From: a virus
Virus record (IMG/VR): IMGVR_UViG_3300025086_000105
Span: 1 to 35,612 of that record
Strand: one strand, 5' to 3'
Length of the DNA stretch: 35,612 nucleotides
Shown piece after piece: positions 1 to 8,463 of the stretch. The position numbers and the translations under genes are program-made. Numbering within the stretch: position 1 is the first letter of the stretch; each line of letters opens with the position of its first letter. Under the pieces are notes generated by a model. The model saw only the letters and a list, made by a program, of their open reading frames with translations, made no database searches and was not told where the DNA came from.

Positions 1-109
1 TCATAACGGCCCATCCTTCGTGAAGACTAGCCGGGTGGTCTACGCCGCTGATCTCCTTTAAGTGTAGGTTGGTCAGCTTCTTAACTTTACGCTTGAACAT
101 ATTAGCCAT
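1..109 (-). CDS. scaffold protein, 5' part (duplicate of the gene at the right end)
   Basis: This is the first 36 codons of the scaffold-like gene that is complete at 34904-35584, present again because the contig ends overlap. It starts at the ATG at 109 and runs off the left edge. After circularisation it is the same gene, not a second one. It shows that the scaffold gene lies downstream of the XkdF-like gene (573-2168), separated by the plus-strand cassette at 207-526. Confidence 0.9.
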   Translation of the reverse strand, partial: MANMFKRKVKKLTNLHLKEISGVDHPASLHEGWAVM

Positions 110-137
110 ATCGGAGATGATAACAGCTCTCCCCGGC
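1..137. repeat. terminal direct repeat, left copy
   Basis: Bases 1-137 match 35476-35612 with a single difference (C at 127, T at 35602). This is what an assembler leaves at the ends of a circular or circularly permuted genome. The one mismatch may be population variation or a sequencing error. It could also be a real terminal repeat of the packaged DNA, although 137 bp ending arbitrarily within a scaffold gene makes an assembly overlap more likely. Confidence 0.9.
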
Positions 138-171
138 GCTGTCAGAAATTGCAATAATTTCCTTACATAAG

Positions 172-206
172 TGGATACCGGGGTGTACACCTACTATATT
201 GAATAC
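172..206 (+). promoter_or_regulatory. cassette promoter with leaderless start
   Basis: A TGGATA hexamer (172-177) lies 17 bases from TATATT (195-200), which is followed by six bases and an ATG (207). This is the same spacing as at 9507, 17361, 25172, 30999 and, on the minus strand, 29371. The spacer contains the perfect palindrome GGTGTACACC (182-191), a possible operator. The predicted transcript would start at or next to the ATG. Confidence 0.7.
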
Positions 207-371
207 ATGGAAGCAAATAATGAAACACTATTAGAAACAACTTACACAAATTGTGATGAGTGTGGTAACGATCATCTCGCAAGCGAGGGTTACGCAGAGT
301 GGGAATCGAGGAGCGGGAAATTTACCGTAATAAGATTCATGTGTCTCCCTTGTGCTGATGAAATAATGTAA
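207..371 (+). CDS. small zinc-ribbon-like protein, cassette gene
   Basis: A 54-residue protein of unknown function. It has two CxxC pairs (CDEC near residue 16 and CLPC near residue 46), the arrangement of a small zinc ribbon. The ATG at 207 is chosen because it sits six bases after the -10 box, as in the other cassettes, and it opens with MEA like them. A GTG at 171 would extend the frame but lies upstream of the promoter -10. No Shine-Dalgarno sequence precedes it, so translation is probably leaderless. It forms an operon with the gene at 383 and is inserted against the direction of the flanking head genes. Confidence 0.7.
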   Translation: MEANNETLLETTYTNCDECGNDHLASEGYAEWESRSGKFTVIRFMCLPCADEIM

Positions 372-382
372 AGGAGAAATAA

Positions 383-526
383 ATGTGGGAAACAACCTAT
401 GAATTATCAATAAATGGAGATGTAGACCAAGAAGGACTTTCAGAGGAGGAACTACAACACGAGATTAGAGTCTATCTAGGTATGGGCTTCAAGCGTGAAG
501 CATTAACATATCGAATAGAAGAATAA
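383..526 (+). CDS. 47-residue acidic protein, cassette gene
   Basis: A small open frame starting MWETTYELSI, preceded by AAGGAGAAATAA, a good Shine-Dalgarno site at normal spacing. It begins 12 bases after the previous stop, so the two are likely cotranscribed. The terminator hairpin at 541-562 follows directly. The product has no cysteines, is rich in Glu, and probably has short beta-strand and helix segments. I do not recognise a family. Confidence 0.6.
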   Translation: MWETTYELSINGDVDQEGLSEEELQHEIRVYLGMGFKREALTYRIEE

Positions 527-540
527 GCACTTATATTAGA

Positions 541-570
541 AGCCCCTACTTCGGTAGGGGTTTCTTTTAG
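541..570. terminator. bidirectional Rho-independent terminator
   Basis: AGCCCCTAC (541-549), a TTCG loop and GTAGGGG (554-560) form a strong stem followed by TTTCTTTTAG. It lies between the convergent ends of the plus cassette (stop 526) and the minus XkdF-like gene (stop 573), so it probably serves both. Very similar hairpins end the cassettes at 17747 and 31581. Confidence 0.85.
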
Positions 571-572
571 TT

Positions 573-2168
573 TTAGAGATTAGCGCCTGCGGATAGGTCT
601 ACTTCTACTCTCTGCGCTTGTCCTCCGATAGAGTACCCTCGGAGCTGACCGGACTTGACGAGATCCCACGCCCAATCTTCCCATATAACGCCCATGAATG
701 GCGTGTTCTCGGGGAAGCTATACTTGGTCACTCCTTCTCCGGGTACGATCAGCGATGTTTCTATTTCCATCGGCCAAGTAAGGATCTCAACCATTTCTCC
801 GGCTACTTTCTCCGAATGCTGGAGATAGATACGCCTATCTTCCTTGCGAACCCAGTCCCAGATACTTTCCTGAAGTTCCGCCGCTTCGATAGTTTCTCCG
901 TGCGCATCTTCTAACCCGGGGACGTACACCGGACCCATCGTGTAGCGCTTCTCCGCTTTCACGATAGTAGCGAGCGGAAGATCATCTTCTGCTTTTTCCG
1001 CCGGGACGTAAAACACTGGATGCTCATAACGTTTATTAAGCTCGTCCGAAGTTAACTGAAATACTTGGTAATCGGTTTGTTCTTCGAGTCGTTTGCATAA
1101 AGAGTTGTATGCTTCGACAAGATCCCGGTTATCTAATGCTTTCAAGTTATTACTGAACGATTCGATCTGTTGAAGTCTATCTTCCGCCGCTTCCCGGGAG
1201 ATGTAACAACCGAAGCTCCGGGTTCCGTCCTTCGATCTAACACAGTATTGTCCATCTTCCATAACGATTTCCTTGCTGTATTCATCATCCATGTAAGCTT
1301 TATCTTCTTCGTCATCGTAGTGATATGGCTTTCCTACTTCCATCCGAGGCTTCCCGGCTATTTCATGCTCAAGTGCATGTATTATTTCCATTAAGTCGGA
1401 GCGCATTTCGTGTGCGTCCTCGAAGTCGTAGGAAATCATTTCGTTGTAAGCCATAAGCAGATGCTCCATGGCTTTCGCCGCTTTCGTAACTTCTTTCTGT
1501 TCTTTCTTTTCTTCTTTCATACCTTTTTCTCTTTCTCGCATTATCTGGTCTCTTATTCGTTTACTCCAAGACTTGCCACTGTCTCCTCCCCACAATTCGT
1601 GGGCAACTCTCCCGGCGCTTGGATATCCCGGTTCCCCTGATCGGAAACCCTCCGCATTTGCGTCAACTGCGTGCCGGGAGAAGAATGAGTGCATCCGTAG
1701 AACAGTCGAAGCGCTTAACTCTCGACCGTTTACAATATCTCTCGCTCTCGCTACACCTACCGGAGTTCCTCCTCGGCCGAACTCCCGGCGCATCGCTAAT
1801 CCTCTCCGGGCTGAAGCGACCATTCCCCGAGTCGGCTTGTAGCTAGCCTTCTCAACTGCTTTCGATGATAAAGGATGACCTTTCGGCAACAAATCGGTGT
1901 CGAAGTTACCGCTCCGGAATCGACCGTTGCGCAAAGCGTAGAGGAAAGCGTTGACTCGTGCGTATGCCCATTGTTCTGGGCCGCGCACGTTCGGTCGAAC
2001 GGAACTCGGGTTTGTTCGATACGCTCCTATTCCTCGCCGGAAGACAGCGGAGAGAGTTCGCAGGTTCGTTCGTTTACTCGCAACGTTACCGACTTTCTCA
2101 TTATGTTCTTCTACTTTACGCTTTAATCCTTCACGGACAGCGCCGGTTATTTGTTTCTCCGTAGACAT
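573..2168 (-). CDS. XkdF-like head morphogenesis protein
   Basis: A 531-residue protein. The last ~100 residues resemble the XkdF family (head maturation / putative protease proteins of PBSX-type phages). The segment DWAWDLVKSGQLRGYSIGG near the C terminus fits the family's conserved Trp/Gly-rich motif. Residues 1-215 are basic and contain a WGGDSG motif around 193. The middle (about 215-370) is highly charged and probably coiled coil. The scaffold gene comes next in the transcription direction once the contig is circularised, which suits a protease/scaffold pair. The start is the first ATG, 40 bases after the preceding stop. No catalytic residues were identified with confidence. Confidence 0.65.
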   Translation of the reverse strand: MSTEKQITGAVREGLKRKVEEHNEKVGNVASKRTNLRTLSAVFRRGIGAYRTNPSSVRPNVRGPEQWAYARVNAFLYALRNGRFRSGNFDTDLLPKGHPLSSKAVEKASYKPTRGMVASARRGLAMRREFGRGGTPVGVARARDIVNGRELSASTVLRMHSFFSRHAVDANAEGFRSGEPGYPSAGRVAHELWGGDSGKSWSKRIRDQIMREREKGMKEEKKEQKEVTKAAKAMEHLLMAYNEMISYDFEDAHEMRSDLMEIIHALEHEIAGKPRMEVGKPYHYDDEEDKAYMDDEYSKEIVMEDGQYCVRSKDGTRSFGCYISREAAEDRLQQIESFSNNLKALDNRDLVEAYNSLCKRLEEQTDYQVFQLTSDELNKRYEHPVFYVPAEKAEDDLPLATIVKAEKRYTMGPVYVPGLEDAHGETIEAAELQESIWDWVRKEDRRIYLQHSEKVAGEMVEILTWPMEIETSLIVPGEGVTKYSFPENTPFMGVIWEDWAWDLVKSGQLRGYSIGGQAQRVEVDLSAGANL

Positions 2169-2207
2169 ATAGCAAATGATAACAGACCCGGGAGAGAAGC
2201 GCAGGAG

Positions 2208-2336
2208 TCACTCTGAATCGGTGTCGTCTAATAACTCTTGTAGCTTGCGATTCTGGACTGTGAGGATTGCGATGCGCAACTCGTTAGGAAACTCTTTATT
2301 AAGTTCATTGAGGATCTCTACTGGATCAATCTCCAT
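2208..2336 (-). CDS. small acidic tail-end protein
   Basis: A 42-residue frame starting MEIDPVEILN if the ATG at 2336 is used, which overlaps the fibre stop by 11 bases as in translational coupling. Starts at 2393 or 2366 are possible but would overlap the fibre gene much more. The product is probably one amphipathic helix, perhaps a fibre accessory or chaperone. No family is recognised. Confidence 0.45.
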   Translation of the reverse strand: MEIDPVEILNELNKEFPNELRIAILTVQNRKLQELLDDTDSE

Positions 2337-3225
2337 CGTGGAATTCGTCAATCTCTGTGCGTTCATATTCAACAATAAGTTCGCCTGCTTCATCAGTCAT
2401 GTCGCTGTCGATGATGGCTTGGTCTTTGCGTTCACCTATCACCATCCAACTACACTCCGCTCCGCTTGGTCCGTTAATGGTAAGAGTCTTTCCTGATAGT
2501 GACCAAGTAACCGCATTTCCTGAACTACTAACCATTGACCAAAGATTCTTGTTTAATGCTTCAAAAGTTCCTGCTGTCATATTTGAAACTGTATCTAGAT
2601 CAACGGTTGCGGAACCTCCACTGAGTGTAACGGTTCCCCGATAAATGTTGTCACATGTTGGTCCCTCAATAAAGCTGTGACGCAAACGCCAATCGCCTCC
2701 CTTTGATGGGTGCGGTATGTCAAAAGAACCGGAAGACTTGGAAAGTGAACCAACGACTACAAGCCCAGAGGAACTTAGAGCCATTCTGGTTGAGGATGAA
2801 TCAGTAAACCAAATATGGTAACTGGGTAGGCTACTATCTCCATCACCGTAAATGTTGTATGCCGCTCCAGAAGTGTATGATGTGCCTGTTTTGAACTCTA
2901 AGATTTCCCTACCTGAACTCCTTGAAGATTTGATTGTGAAGTCGTGATTGCCGAACAGAATGAACCGTCCGTCATCATCTACGCCGCAATAATTAACAGC
3001 GTCAATAGCAAAATAAATTGATCTACTTGATGAATCATGCCCAATCCACATTGCGTCGCCATCAAGACTCATGCCGCCATCGTAACCGCTACCATCCATT
3101 GTTATGATGCCGTCCCAGCCACTGTTGTCGGGCGTAACATTAGTTGCTGATCCAACTTTTACAGTATTAATGACAAGGTCGTTTAATTCCGCCGCCGTTA
3201 AAACTGCGCCACTACTAAAAGCCAT
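2326..3225 (-). CDS. tail fibre / receptor-binding protein
   Basis: A 299-residue Ser/Gly/Asp-rich protein. The N terminus (AFSSGAVLTAAELNDL) resembles the tail-attachment segment of many phage fibres. Residues about 165-230 contain a SFDIPHPSKGGDWRLRHSF stretch followed by an EGP...YRGTV...NMTAGTFEAL pattern that I know from C-terminal modules of aquatic phage fibres. The position after the baseplate-like gene supports the call. The gene has no CCCGG or CCGGG at all, unlike its neighbours, and looks more A/T-rich, consistent with exchange of host-range genes. The start has a short spacer (4 bases) from the preceding stop. Confidence 0.75.
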   Translation of the reverse strand: MAFSSGAVLTAAELNDLVINTVKVGSATNVTPDNSGWDGIITMDGSGYDGGMSLDGDAMWIGHDSSSRSIYFAIDAVNYCGVDDDGRFILFGNHDFTIKSSRSSGREILEFKTGTSYTSGAAYNIYGDGDSSLPSYHIWFTDSSSTRMALSSSGLVVVGSLSKSSGSFDIPHPSKGGDWRLRHSFIEGPTCDNIYRGTVTLSGGSATVDLDTVSNMTAGTFEALNKNLWSMVSSSGNAVTWSLSGKTLTINGPSGAECSWMVIGERKDQAIIDSDMTDEAGELIVEYERTEIDEFHDGD

Positions 3226-3229
3226 ATTT

Positions 3230-4603
3230 CTATCCTAACCTAAAAGTATTCAAGATGCCGATATCAGTGTTATTCAGTTTGAGGCTTTGGTTATCTATCG
3301 CACTCACTAAATCGAAGCGTATCTGCGTGTTCTGCGGTGTTGCGTTTATCTCACGACCAACGATCACGCACTTATAGGTTTTGGAACTCCCGGCTCCGGT
3401 AGGTGTGAGAGTTACTTCTGTATAGGTCCAGAGGCAATCGTCACCGCTGAGGAGATCAGTAAAGTTGGTGTTCTGTGATCCTGTGTCTATATGCGGCTCG
3501 ATAGCACCGAGTGTTGTCGTTATCTGTTGCGTTACAAAACTTACGGTGTTATACCGTGTCGTCCACCAGTCCGCCACATTGGTTTTCGCTGTTTGCGAAG
3601 GAGTCGCCTGTGGCAGGATAACATTATTGTAATTGACTGAGCGAACTCCTAAACCCTGCTGGCTTGTCGTGTTGTTGCTGATCACCGCATCTCCGCTCCC
3701 ACCTTGGTCTTGTACGGTTGCTTGGTTAGATACTTGAGAACTATTGAACTGAGTAGATGCGCTCATTATCGGAAAGACTCCGGAGGAGCCGGTTTCGTTA
3801 AAAACATATTTTTTGAATTTGTCGTTACTGCTAACTGTCTCCCGAGTAAGTTTCCGGTTGATGTAGAAAGCGTTGAAATCAAATTTTGTACTAGCACCTG
3901 AACCGGATGTGCTGACGTTCGCCGGGAAAGCTATTCCCGGACCTGTCGGCAATACTTGGTTGTTAATGTAATCCCGAGCGCTACCCGATACAAGGCTTTG
4001 GAGTTTCCCTGTATAACCTATATCATTATCGTTAGCTGGAGCGCTTACTGTAATATCGTTGTTACCTCGTTCGATCGTCATTTGTGAATCAGCGGCGGCG
4101 GCGAAACGTGGGAAAGCTACAGCCGTGATGGCATCTCCTCCGCTACTATAACCGTTCACGATATCTAACATGATTTCATCTAGGGAATCATAAACCGGGC
4201 TACCCAAACTGATTGCTGTTACTTGATCTCTAGCGGCGTAGATAAACGGATCCGCTAATGTAAGCACCGCATTCGAGCGCCGTCCGTCATCATCAAAACG
4301 GATATCAGTACAGACCATAAAGCAAACGTCACTTTCAAGAGTAGAACCGCCGAGATCACTTTGGAGTTTGAACTTATATACGGCATTAAACCAGTCGTAA
4401 TTCTGTAGACTTCCTCCTCCTCCGGGTGTTAAAGCGTTATCCTGATTATCTAGTTGTAGTTGTCCACGACTCGTGCCGAATCTGCCAACCTGCGCTTCTT
4501 GCCGTATCGTAAAGCCCTGCGTGCGTGTCGTAAACGTTTCAAATACTACAGAGCCACTATCAATCGTCATGCCTTGAATGACCCAAGCTGTCGTGACGGT
4601 CAT
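3230..4603 (-). CDS. baseplate / minor tail protein
   Basis: A 457-residue protein directly after the tape measure, where siphoviruses carry distal tail and baseplate hub proteins. The beginning (TVTTAWVIQGMTIDSG) and the repeated beta-strand, Asn/Thr/Ser-rich character fit a baseplate protein. The gene overlaps the tape measure stop by 4 bases. No peptidase or carbohydrate-binding motif was seen. CCSGG sites are present but sparser than in the tape measure gene. Identity rests mainly on position and general character. Confidence 0.6.
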   Translation of the reverse strand: MTVTTAWVIQGMTIDSGSVVFETFTTRTQGFTIRQEAQVGRFGTSRGQLQLDNQDNALTPGGGGSLQNYDWFNAVYKFKLQSDLGGSTLESDVCFMVCTDIRFDDDGRRSNAVLTLADPFIYAARDQVTAISLGSPVYDSLDEIMLDIVNGYSSGGDAITAVAFPRFAAAADSQMTIERGNNDITVSAPANDNDIGYTGKLQSLVSGSARDYINNQVLPTGPGIAFPANVSTSGSGASTKFDFNAFYINRKLTRETVSSNDKFKKYVFNETGSSGVFPIMSASTQFNSSQVSNQATVQDQGGSGDAVISNNTTSQQGLGVRSVNYNNVILPQATPSQTAKTNVADWWTTRYNTVSFVTQQITTTLGAIEPHIDTGSQNTNFTDLLSGDDCLWTYTEVTLTPTGAGSSKTYKCVIVGREINATPQNTQIRFDLVSAIDNQSLKLNNTDIGILNTFRLG

Positions 4604-7473
4604 CTTCTTACCGTTGAAGAAACCGGGAGTTGTAGATTGCCTTCTTGCCGGGTATATCTTTCGAGTTCTCGAACAACGTCTTCACCGGATACGCCTACCG
4701 GCATATTGATTGTTACATTAGTTGTTCCGTTCATATTACCTAATCTGTCAAGGGGAATAACGGCTTCCGGTCCCTGCTCTCCAATTAATGAGAGCTGTGG
4801 CTGTGTAACAATTCCGCCTGTTGCCATTGGCGTAGCTCCGAGGAATGCGGCCACACTGGCTCCGAAGCCAAGAGTATCGAGTTGCCCGGCATCGTCAAAT
4901 AACATATTAATGAAACTTTGCGGAACTCCCCGAGTATCTACTCCTATTTTAATTAGAGCTTCAACTTTATTTAAGTCACGAACTTGTTGCTCTAAATTAT
5001 TAAGAACTTCCGTAAGCCTGCGGTATTCCGCTTCAGCCAGTTCTCCATTTTTGAAAGCATTATTAAGAACAGTTGATTGTTCGTCAAAGAATCCATTGAC
5101 TTCTTCAACCGGTAATCCAACGAGTTCTTTACTTACACCGGCGAGAGAATCGGCGTAACGTTGCGAAGCCCGGAGGAGTTCACCTTCCCTCTCTAGCTGT
5201 GTCTTTTCTTCATCGTTAAGCCCGGCAATAGCTTCGACAAGGGTATTCGCTGTTTCTTTTACTCGGAGGAGCGCTGTATCGAACCCAAAAGCGGTATCGA
5301 CTACATCATTGATCTGTTGAACTAACCTGTCAAATTCATCACGGACTTCGGCGAGTTCTTCCGCTGTCAGCTTACTTGTCGCTTTGAAAGTCCTGAACCG
5401 GGATTCCACTTCCTTCATGGGTTCCTCAACAGTTTCGACAGCCTGCCCATATCCAAGGAAGGAACCTATACCAGCTTGAACCTCCGGGTCTGTTAATTCA
5501 AGCGCTCTCGCTATACGCTTCTGCGCTTCAACGTATGTCATTGAATCCCCGGCGGCATCGAGAAGGTTGGCTCCGTATAATCCGAGTGACCGGGTTATCG
5601 CAATAATCCCTTCGTTACTCGTTAGATAGGCTTTTGCTTCGGACTCGAGAGCTTTCCGGTAGTCATCGAAAGCGTCCGCTGTTTCGTCAATAGCAATCAT
5701 TATCTCCCGGGCTTGCTTCGTTGTTAGCTCCCCGGCTGTGATTTGGTCAGCAAGCTCGTTTGTTACCCCGGCGATTGATTCATCAGCTTCTCGGAGCTTC
5801 TTAACGAAAGCGTCCTCCTGTCGAACAAGATGCTTTGTTTGATCTCCTAATTTATGGAACTCGTCTGTGCCATCCTCGACTAGCGGAATAAGGGAACTCA
5901 TTTCGATATCTAACTTCTGGAACTGCGGAACTACGTCACGCTTAATTAGTTCCGAAAGTAACGTTTGTGAACCTACGAAATCACCAATACTCGGATCCGC
6001 TTCCTCAGCGCTTCCCTTCAGCTCGGACAGCCGGGAAGCTAATTCTTTAACTCTCGCAGTCAAAGTAGCTGTAGGATCACCGGATTCTTCTATTTCTTTC
6101 CGGAGGATAGTCATTCGATCCCGAGCTTCCTGCGCTCGTTTACGGAACCCACGCAATATTAATCCGGTAGCTGTCGCCGCCACGCCCATAGCAATAAACG
6201 CCTTTGGGTGAGCTTTAACAACTTTTAACAATCCGCCAAGGACTCCTCGACCGCCTGCCCCGGTTAGCTTTCCTACGCCAAATGCGACTGGACCGGCCGC
6301 CGCGGCCATCGTTGCCATCGCTACAGCAGTTGATTTAATCGGACCCGGGAGATTACCAAACCCGGAAGCAAGAGTTTTAACGATTCCGCTTAAGTTCTCG
6401 AGGACCGGGACAACTATCGGAATAAGGACATTACCTAAGTCGATAAGCGCTTGCTTAATGTTAGCCATAGCCTGTGACAATTTAAATGCGGCGGTTTCCG
6501 AAGTAGCATCAAACGCCTGATCCAGAGCCCCGGTTGTATCGGTCATGTTCGCAAATATCTGTTCCGTAGTCGCTACGTTCGCACCCATTAGATCCATAAC
6601 ACCTGAAAGCGCTCGGATATTACCAAACACGGATGCCGCCGCCGCTTCATTCCCGGCGAACTCCTCAGATAATGTTTTAAGGGTTGCGAGAAGTCCCTCC
6701 TCCTTTATCTGCTTGCGTAAACCTTCGGAGGATAATCCCATCTTCTTCAGGGCTTTTTCCGCTTGAACGGAAGGACGAAGGAGCGATGATAGGATTCCCC
6801 GGACCTGCGTTGCCGCTTCCGCCGCATTCGTCCCGGTTCTCGATAGGGCCGCAAACGCCGCACCGACTTCCTCGAACTGGACACCCATAGCGGACGCTAT
6901 CGGTAGCACCCGGCCCATGCTCCCGGCGAGTTCCGATGCTTCCAGCTTTCCTTCTCGGACCGCCGCAACCATTACATCTGTCGCTTTCGTAGCGGATATG
7001 TTTGATTCACCGTAAGCGTTAAGCGCTGACGTAGCAAGGTCAGCTATCGTAGCGGTATCGCCTAAACCTACTGCCGCCGCTTTCGCCGCCGCTTCGAGGG
7101 TTTCTGTCGCCGCCGCTCCTCGTAAACCAGCGGACGTAATGAAGAACATAGCATCAGCGAGATCCTTCGGAGCTTGCGCTGTCGTCCCGGCGAGTCTCCG
7201 AACGTCCTGCTCGAATCCTTGTACTGTGTCAGCGGATAACCCAACGAGGGACTGAATCTTGGTCATACTCGCTTCAAAGTCCGCCGCCGCCTTGATTGAA
7301 AGTCCCCCAACTGCAATTAAAGGAGCGGTAACTCCCCGGGTGAGTTTCTTCCCGGTAGCGGTAGCTTTCTCGGAGAACTTATCCATCGAAGCACTAGCAT
7401 CCGCCATTGTCTTCTTCATTTTAGAAGCGTCAGCGGTTATTATCGCTTTCAGAACAGTGGTCATCGCCGCCAT
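4600..7473 (-). CDS. tail tape measure protein (TP901 type)
   Basis: A 957-residue, Ala-rich, mainly helical protein and the longest gene in the window. The N-terminal ~250 residues follow the TP901 tape measure pattern, including ADFEASMTKIQSLVGLSADT, LADAMFFITSAGLRG and TGTNAAEAATQVRGILSSLL. Hydrophobic segments near 345-440 may insert in the host membrane, and a GEQGPEAVIPL motif lies near the C terminus. With the usual ~0.15 nm per residue, the tail would be roughly 145 nm. The ATG overlaps the stop of the frameshifted tail chaperone (TAATG at 7475-7471), the classical arrangement. Confidence 0.95.
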   Translation of the reverse strand: MAAMTTVLKAIITADASKMKKTMADASASMDKFSEKATATGKKLTRGVTAPLIAVGGLSIKAAADFEASMTKIQSLVGLSADTVQGFEQDVRRLAGTTAQAPKDLADAMFFITSAGLRGAAATETLEAAAKAAAVGLGDTATIADLATSALNAYGESNISATKATDVMVAAVREGKLEASELAGSMGRVLPIASAMGVQFEEVGAAFAALSRTGTNAAEAATQVRGILSSLLRPSVQAEKALKKMGLSSEGLRKQIKEEGLLATLKTLSEEFAGNEAAAASVFGNIRALSGVMDLMGANVATTEQIFANMTDTTGALDQAFDATSETAAFKLSQAMANIKQALIDLGNVLIPIVVPVLENLSGIVKTLASGFGNLPGPIKSTAVAMATMAAAAGPVAFGVGKLTGAGGRGVLGGLLKVVKAHPKAFIAMGVAATATGLILRGFRKRAQEARDRMTILRKEIEESGDPTATLTARVKELASRLSELKGSAEEADPSIGDFVGSQTLLSELIKRDVVPQFQKLDIEMSSLIPLVEDGTDEFHKLGDQTKHLVRQEDAFVKKLREADESIAGVTNELADQITAGELTTKQAREIMIAIDETADAFDDYRKALESEAKAYLTSNEGIIAITRSLGLYGANLLDAAGDSMTYVEAQKRIARALELTDPEVQAGIGSFLGYGQAVETVEEPMKEVESRFRTFKATSKLTAEELAEVRDEFDRLVQQINDVVDTAFGFDTALLRVKETANTLVEAIAGLNDEEKTQLEREGELLRASQRYADSLAGVSKELVGLPVEEVNGFFDEQSTVLNNAFKNGELAEAEYRRLTEVLNNLEQQVRDLNKVEALIKIGVDTRGVPQSFINMLFDDAGQLDTLGFGASVAAFLGATPMATGGIVTQPQLSLIGEQGPEAVIPLDRLGNMNGTTNVTINMPVGVSGEDVVRELERYTRQEGNLQLPVSSTVRR

Positions 7474-8020
7474 TAGCGTTTACTCCTGTTCTTCTGTCTA
7501 GCCATTTCGTTTGCTCGGTTTCTTTCGTCTGCTTCTATTTGATAGAGCGCTCTCCATCCGGTCATTTCGGCTGATGACATTCTTTCGAGTAGCTCCCCAA
7601 CTGTCATAGACAGTTCCCGGGCGAGATGAAAGTAAAACCTTAACTCGGGATTTCCTCCTGCGAGTCCGAGGAATCTTTTCCCACTTCGTCCACCGAATCA
7701 GCGGCGAGCCCGGAGACTCGTAAACACTCGGTTGCTACCAGATCAATCGCTTGCGCTGATTTCTCCTCGAGTAGCCACTCAAGATCATCTTCGGTGAAAG
7801 CAGGCTCTCCGGTTTCCGGGTCAAAGCAACAGTGGAGGATAACATTCTTGTAAAGTAACTGCGCTGACTGGTCGCCTTCTACCGTCCAGCTTTGTTGCAT
7901 GTCGCTTCGTTGTTTAGCGGTCATGGAGCGTATACCTATTTTCACTCCCCACGCTTCAACGCCAAGTATTGTTTCCTCCCGGTCACTTGCTTCTCGTATT
8001 CGATCAGCCAATCTAGCCAT
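7473..8020 (-). CDS. tail assembly chaperone, long form made by -1 frameshift
   Basis: The zero frame runs from 8020 to the heptamer GGGAAAA (7682-7676); slipping one base back continues in a frame that is open to TAA at 7475-7473. The extension begins RFLGLAGG and contains LRFYFHLARELSMTVGELLE, which strongly resembles the T-type extension of lambda/HK97-like tail chaperones. The long form has about 182 residues. It should bind the tape measure protein and guide tube polymerisation. The heptamer is phased G GGA AAA, the form used in phage G/GT pairs. Confidence 0.9.
7640..8020 (-). CDS. tail assembly chaperone, short form
   Basis: The zero-frame product has 126 residues and ends DSQEEIPS. 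The mid-section (MTAKQRSDMQQSW, then LHCCFDPETGEPAF) matches the general pattern of short tail chaperones in actinophages. It lies between the tube-like protein and the tape measure, as expected. The short form should greatly exceed the long form in the cell. Confidence 0.85.
   Translation of the reverse strand: MARLADRIREASDREETILGVEAWGVKIGIRSMTAKQRSDMQQSWTVEGDQSAQLLYKNVILHCCFDPETGEPAFTEDDLEWLLEEKSAQAIDLVATECLRVSGLAADSVDEVGKDSSDSQEEIPS
7676..7682 (-). other. -1 frameshift slippery site of the tail chaperone
   Basis: GGGAAAA on the minus strand, read G GGA AAA in the zero frame, fits X XXY YYZ. The stop of the zero frame lies 34 bases downstream. An identical heptamer with the same phase occurs at 29616-29610 before the WhiB frame. 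Confidence 0.85.
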
Positions 8021-8045
8021 TGTGTTCTCTCCTTATATTAAGTTG

Positions 8046-8453
8046 TTAGTAGGTTCCCCGAGTCACAGCACCTGTGACTTGTAGGTCTATGCTGAATGTT
8101 ACTACATCACCGACCGGGTTGCTAACGGCATAATTCGTCATTATAGCTTCTCCGGTGTATTTAACATTTCCGGACGTTGTTCCTGCTGGGCCGTAAATAA
8201 ACGAACGGCTTGCTGGCTCAGTTCCAGAAATATACCCATCAACTGTCGCATCCCATATTCCGGATACACTGATCGTGGTGTCTTTCAAACCTACGATGTA
8301 GGATTTGTTACTCGAACCGAAAGCTGTTGTTTCGGCGGTATCTATTGTCTGAGGAAAGCTAACGTCAGTGAGCGTGTCAGATATATTTCGGCTTGATCCG
8401 CCTGTATCATCAATCGCAAAGTCTGTAGACTTTCCGTGTGCAAATGTTGGCAT
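8046..8453 (-). CDS. tail tube-like protein B (paralogue of the upstream gene)
   Basis: A 135-residue protein starting MPTFAHGKST. The ATG at 8453 has AGGAGG six bases upstream; a start at 8483 would overlap the previous gene. It shares MPTF.HGK, ETTAFG..NK and a G..SGLW-type segment with the upstream protein, so the two are tandem paralogues. The size and position before the tail chaperone suit a major tail (tube) protein. Confidence 0.75.
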   Translation of the reverse strand: MPTFAHGKSTDFAIDDTGGSSRNISDTLTDVSFPQTIDTAETTAFGSSNKSYIVGLKDTTISVSGIWDATVDGYISGTEPASRSFIYGPAGTTSGNVKYTGEAIMTNYAVSNPVGDVVTFSIDLQVTGAVTRGTY

Positions 8454-8463
8454 TTGATTCCTC

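Noticed and set aside
4460-5158. 232-codon plus-strand frame over the tape measure and baseplate genes
   Set aside because: It crosses the 4-base overlap of two convincing minus-strand genes, has no family pattern and has Ser/Arg-rich antisense composition.
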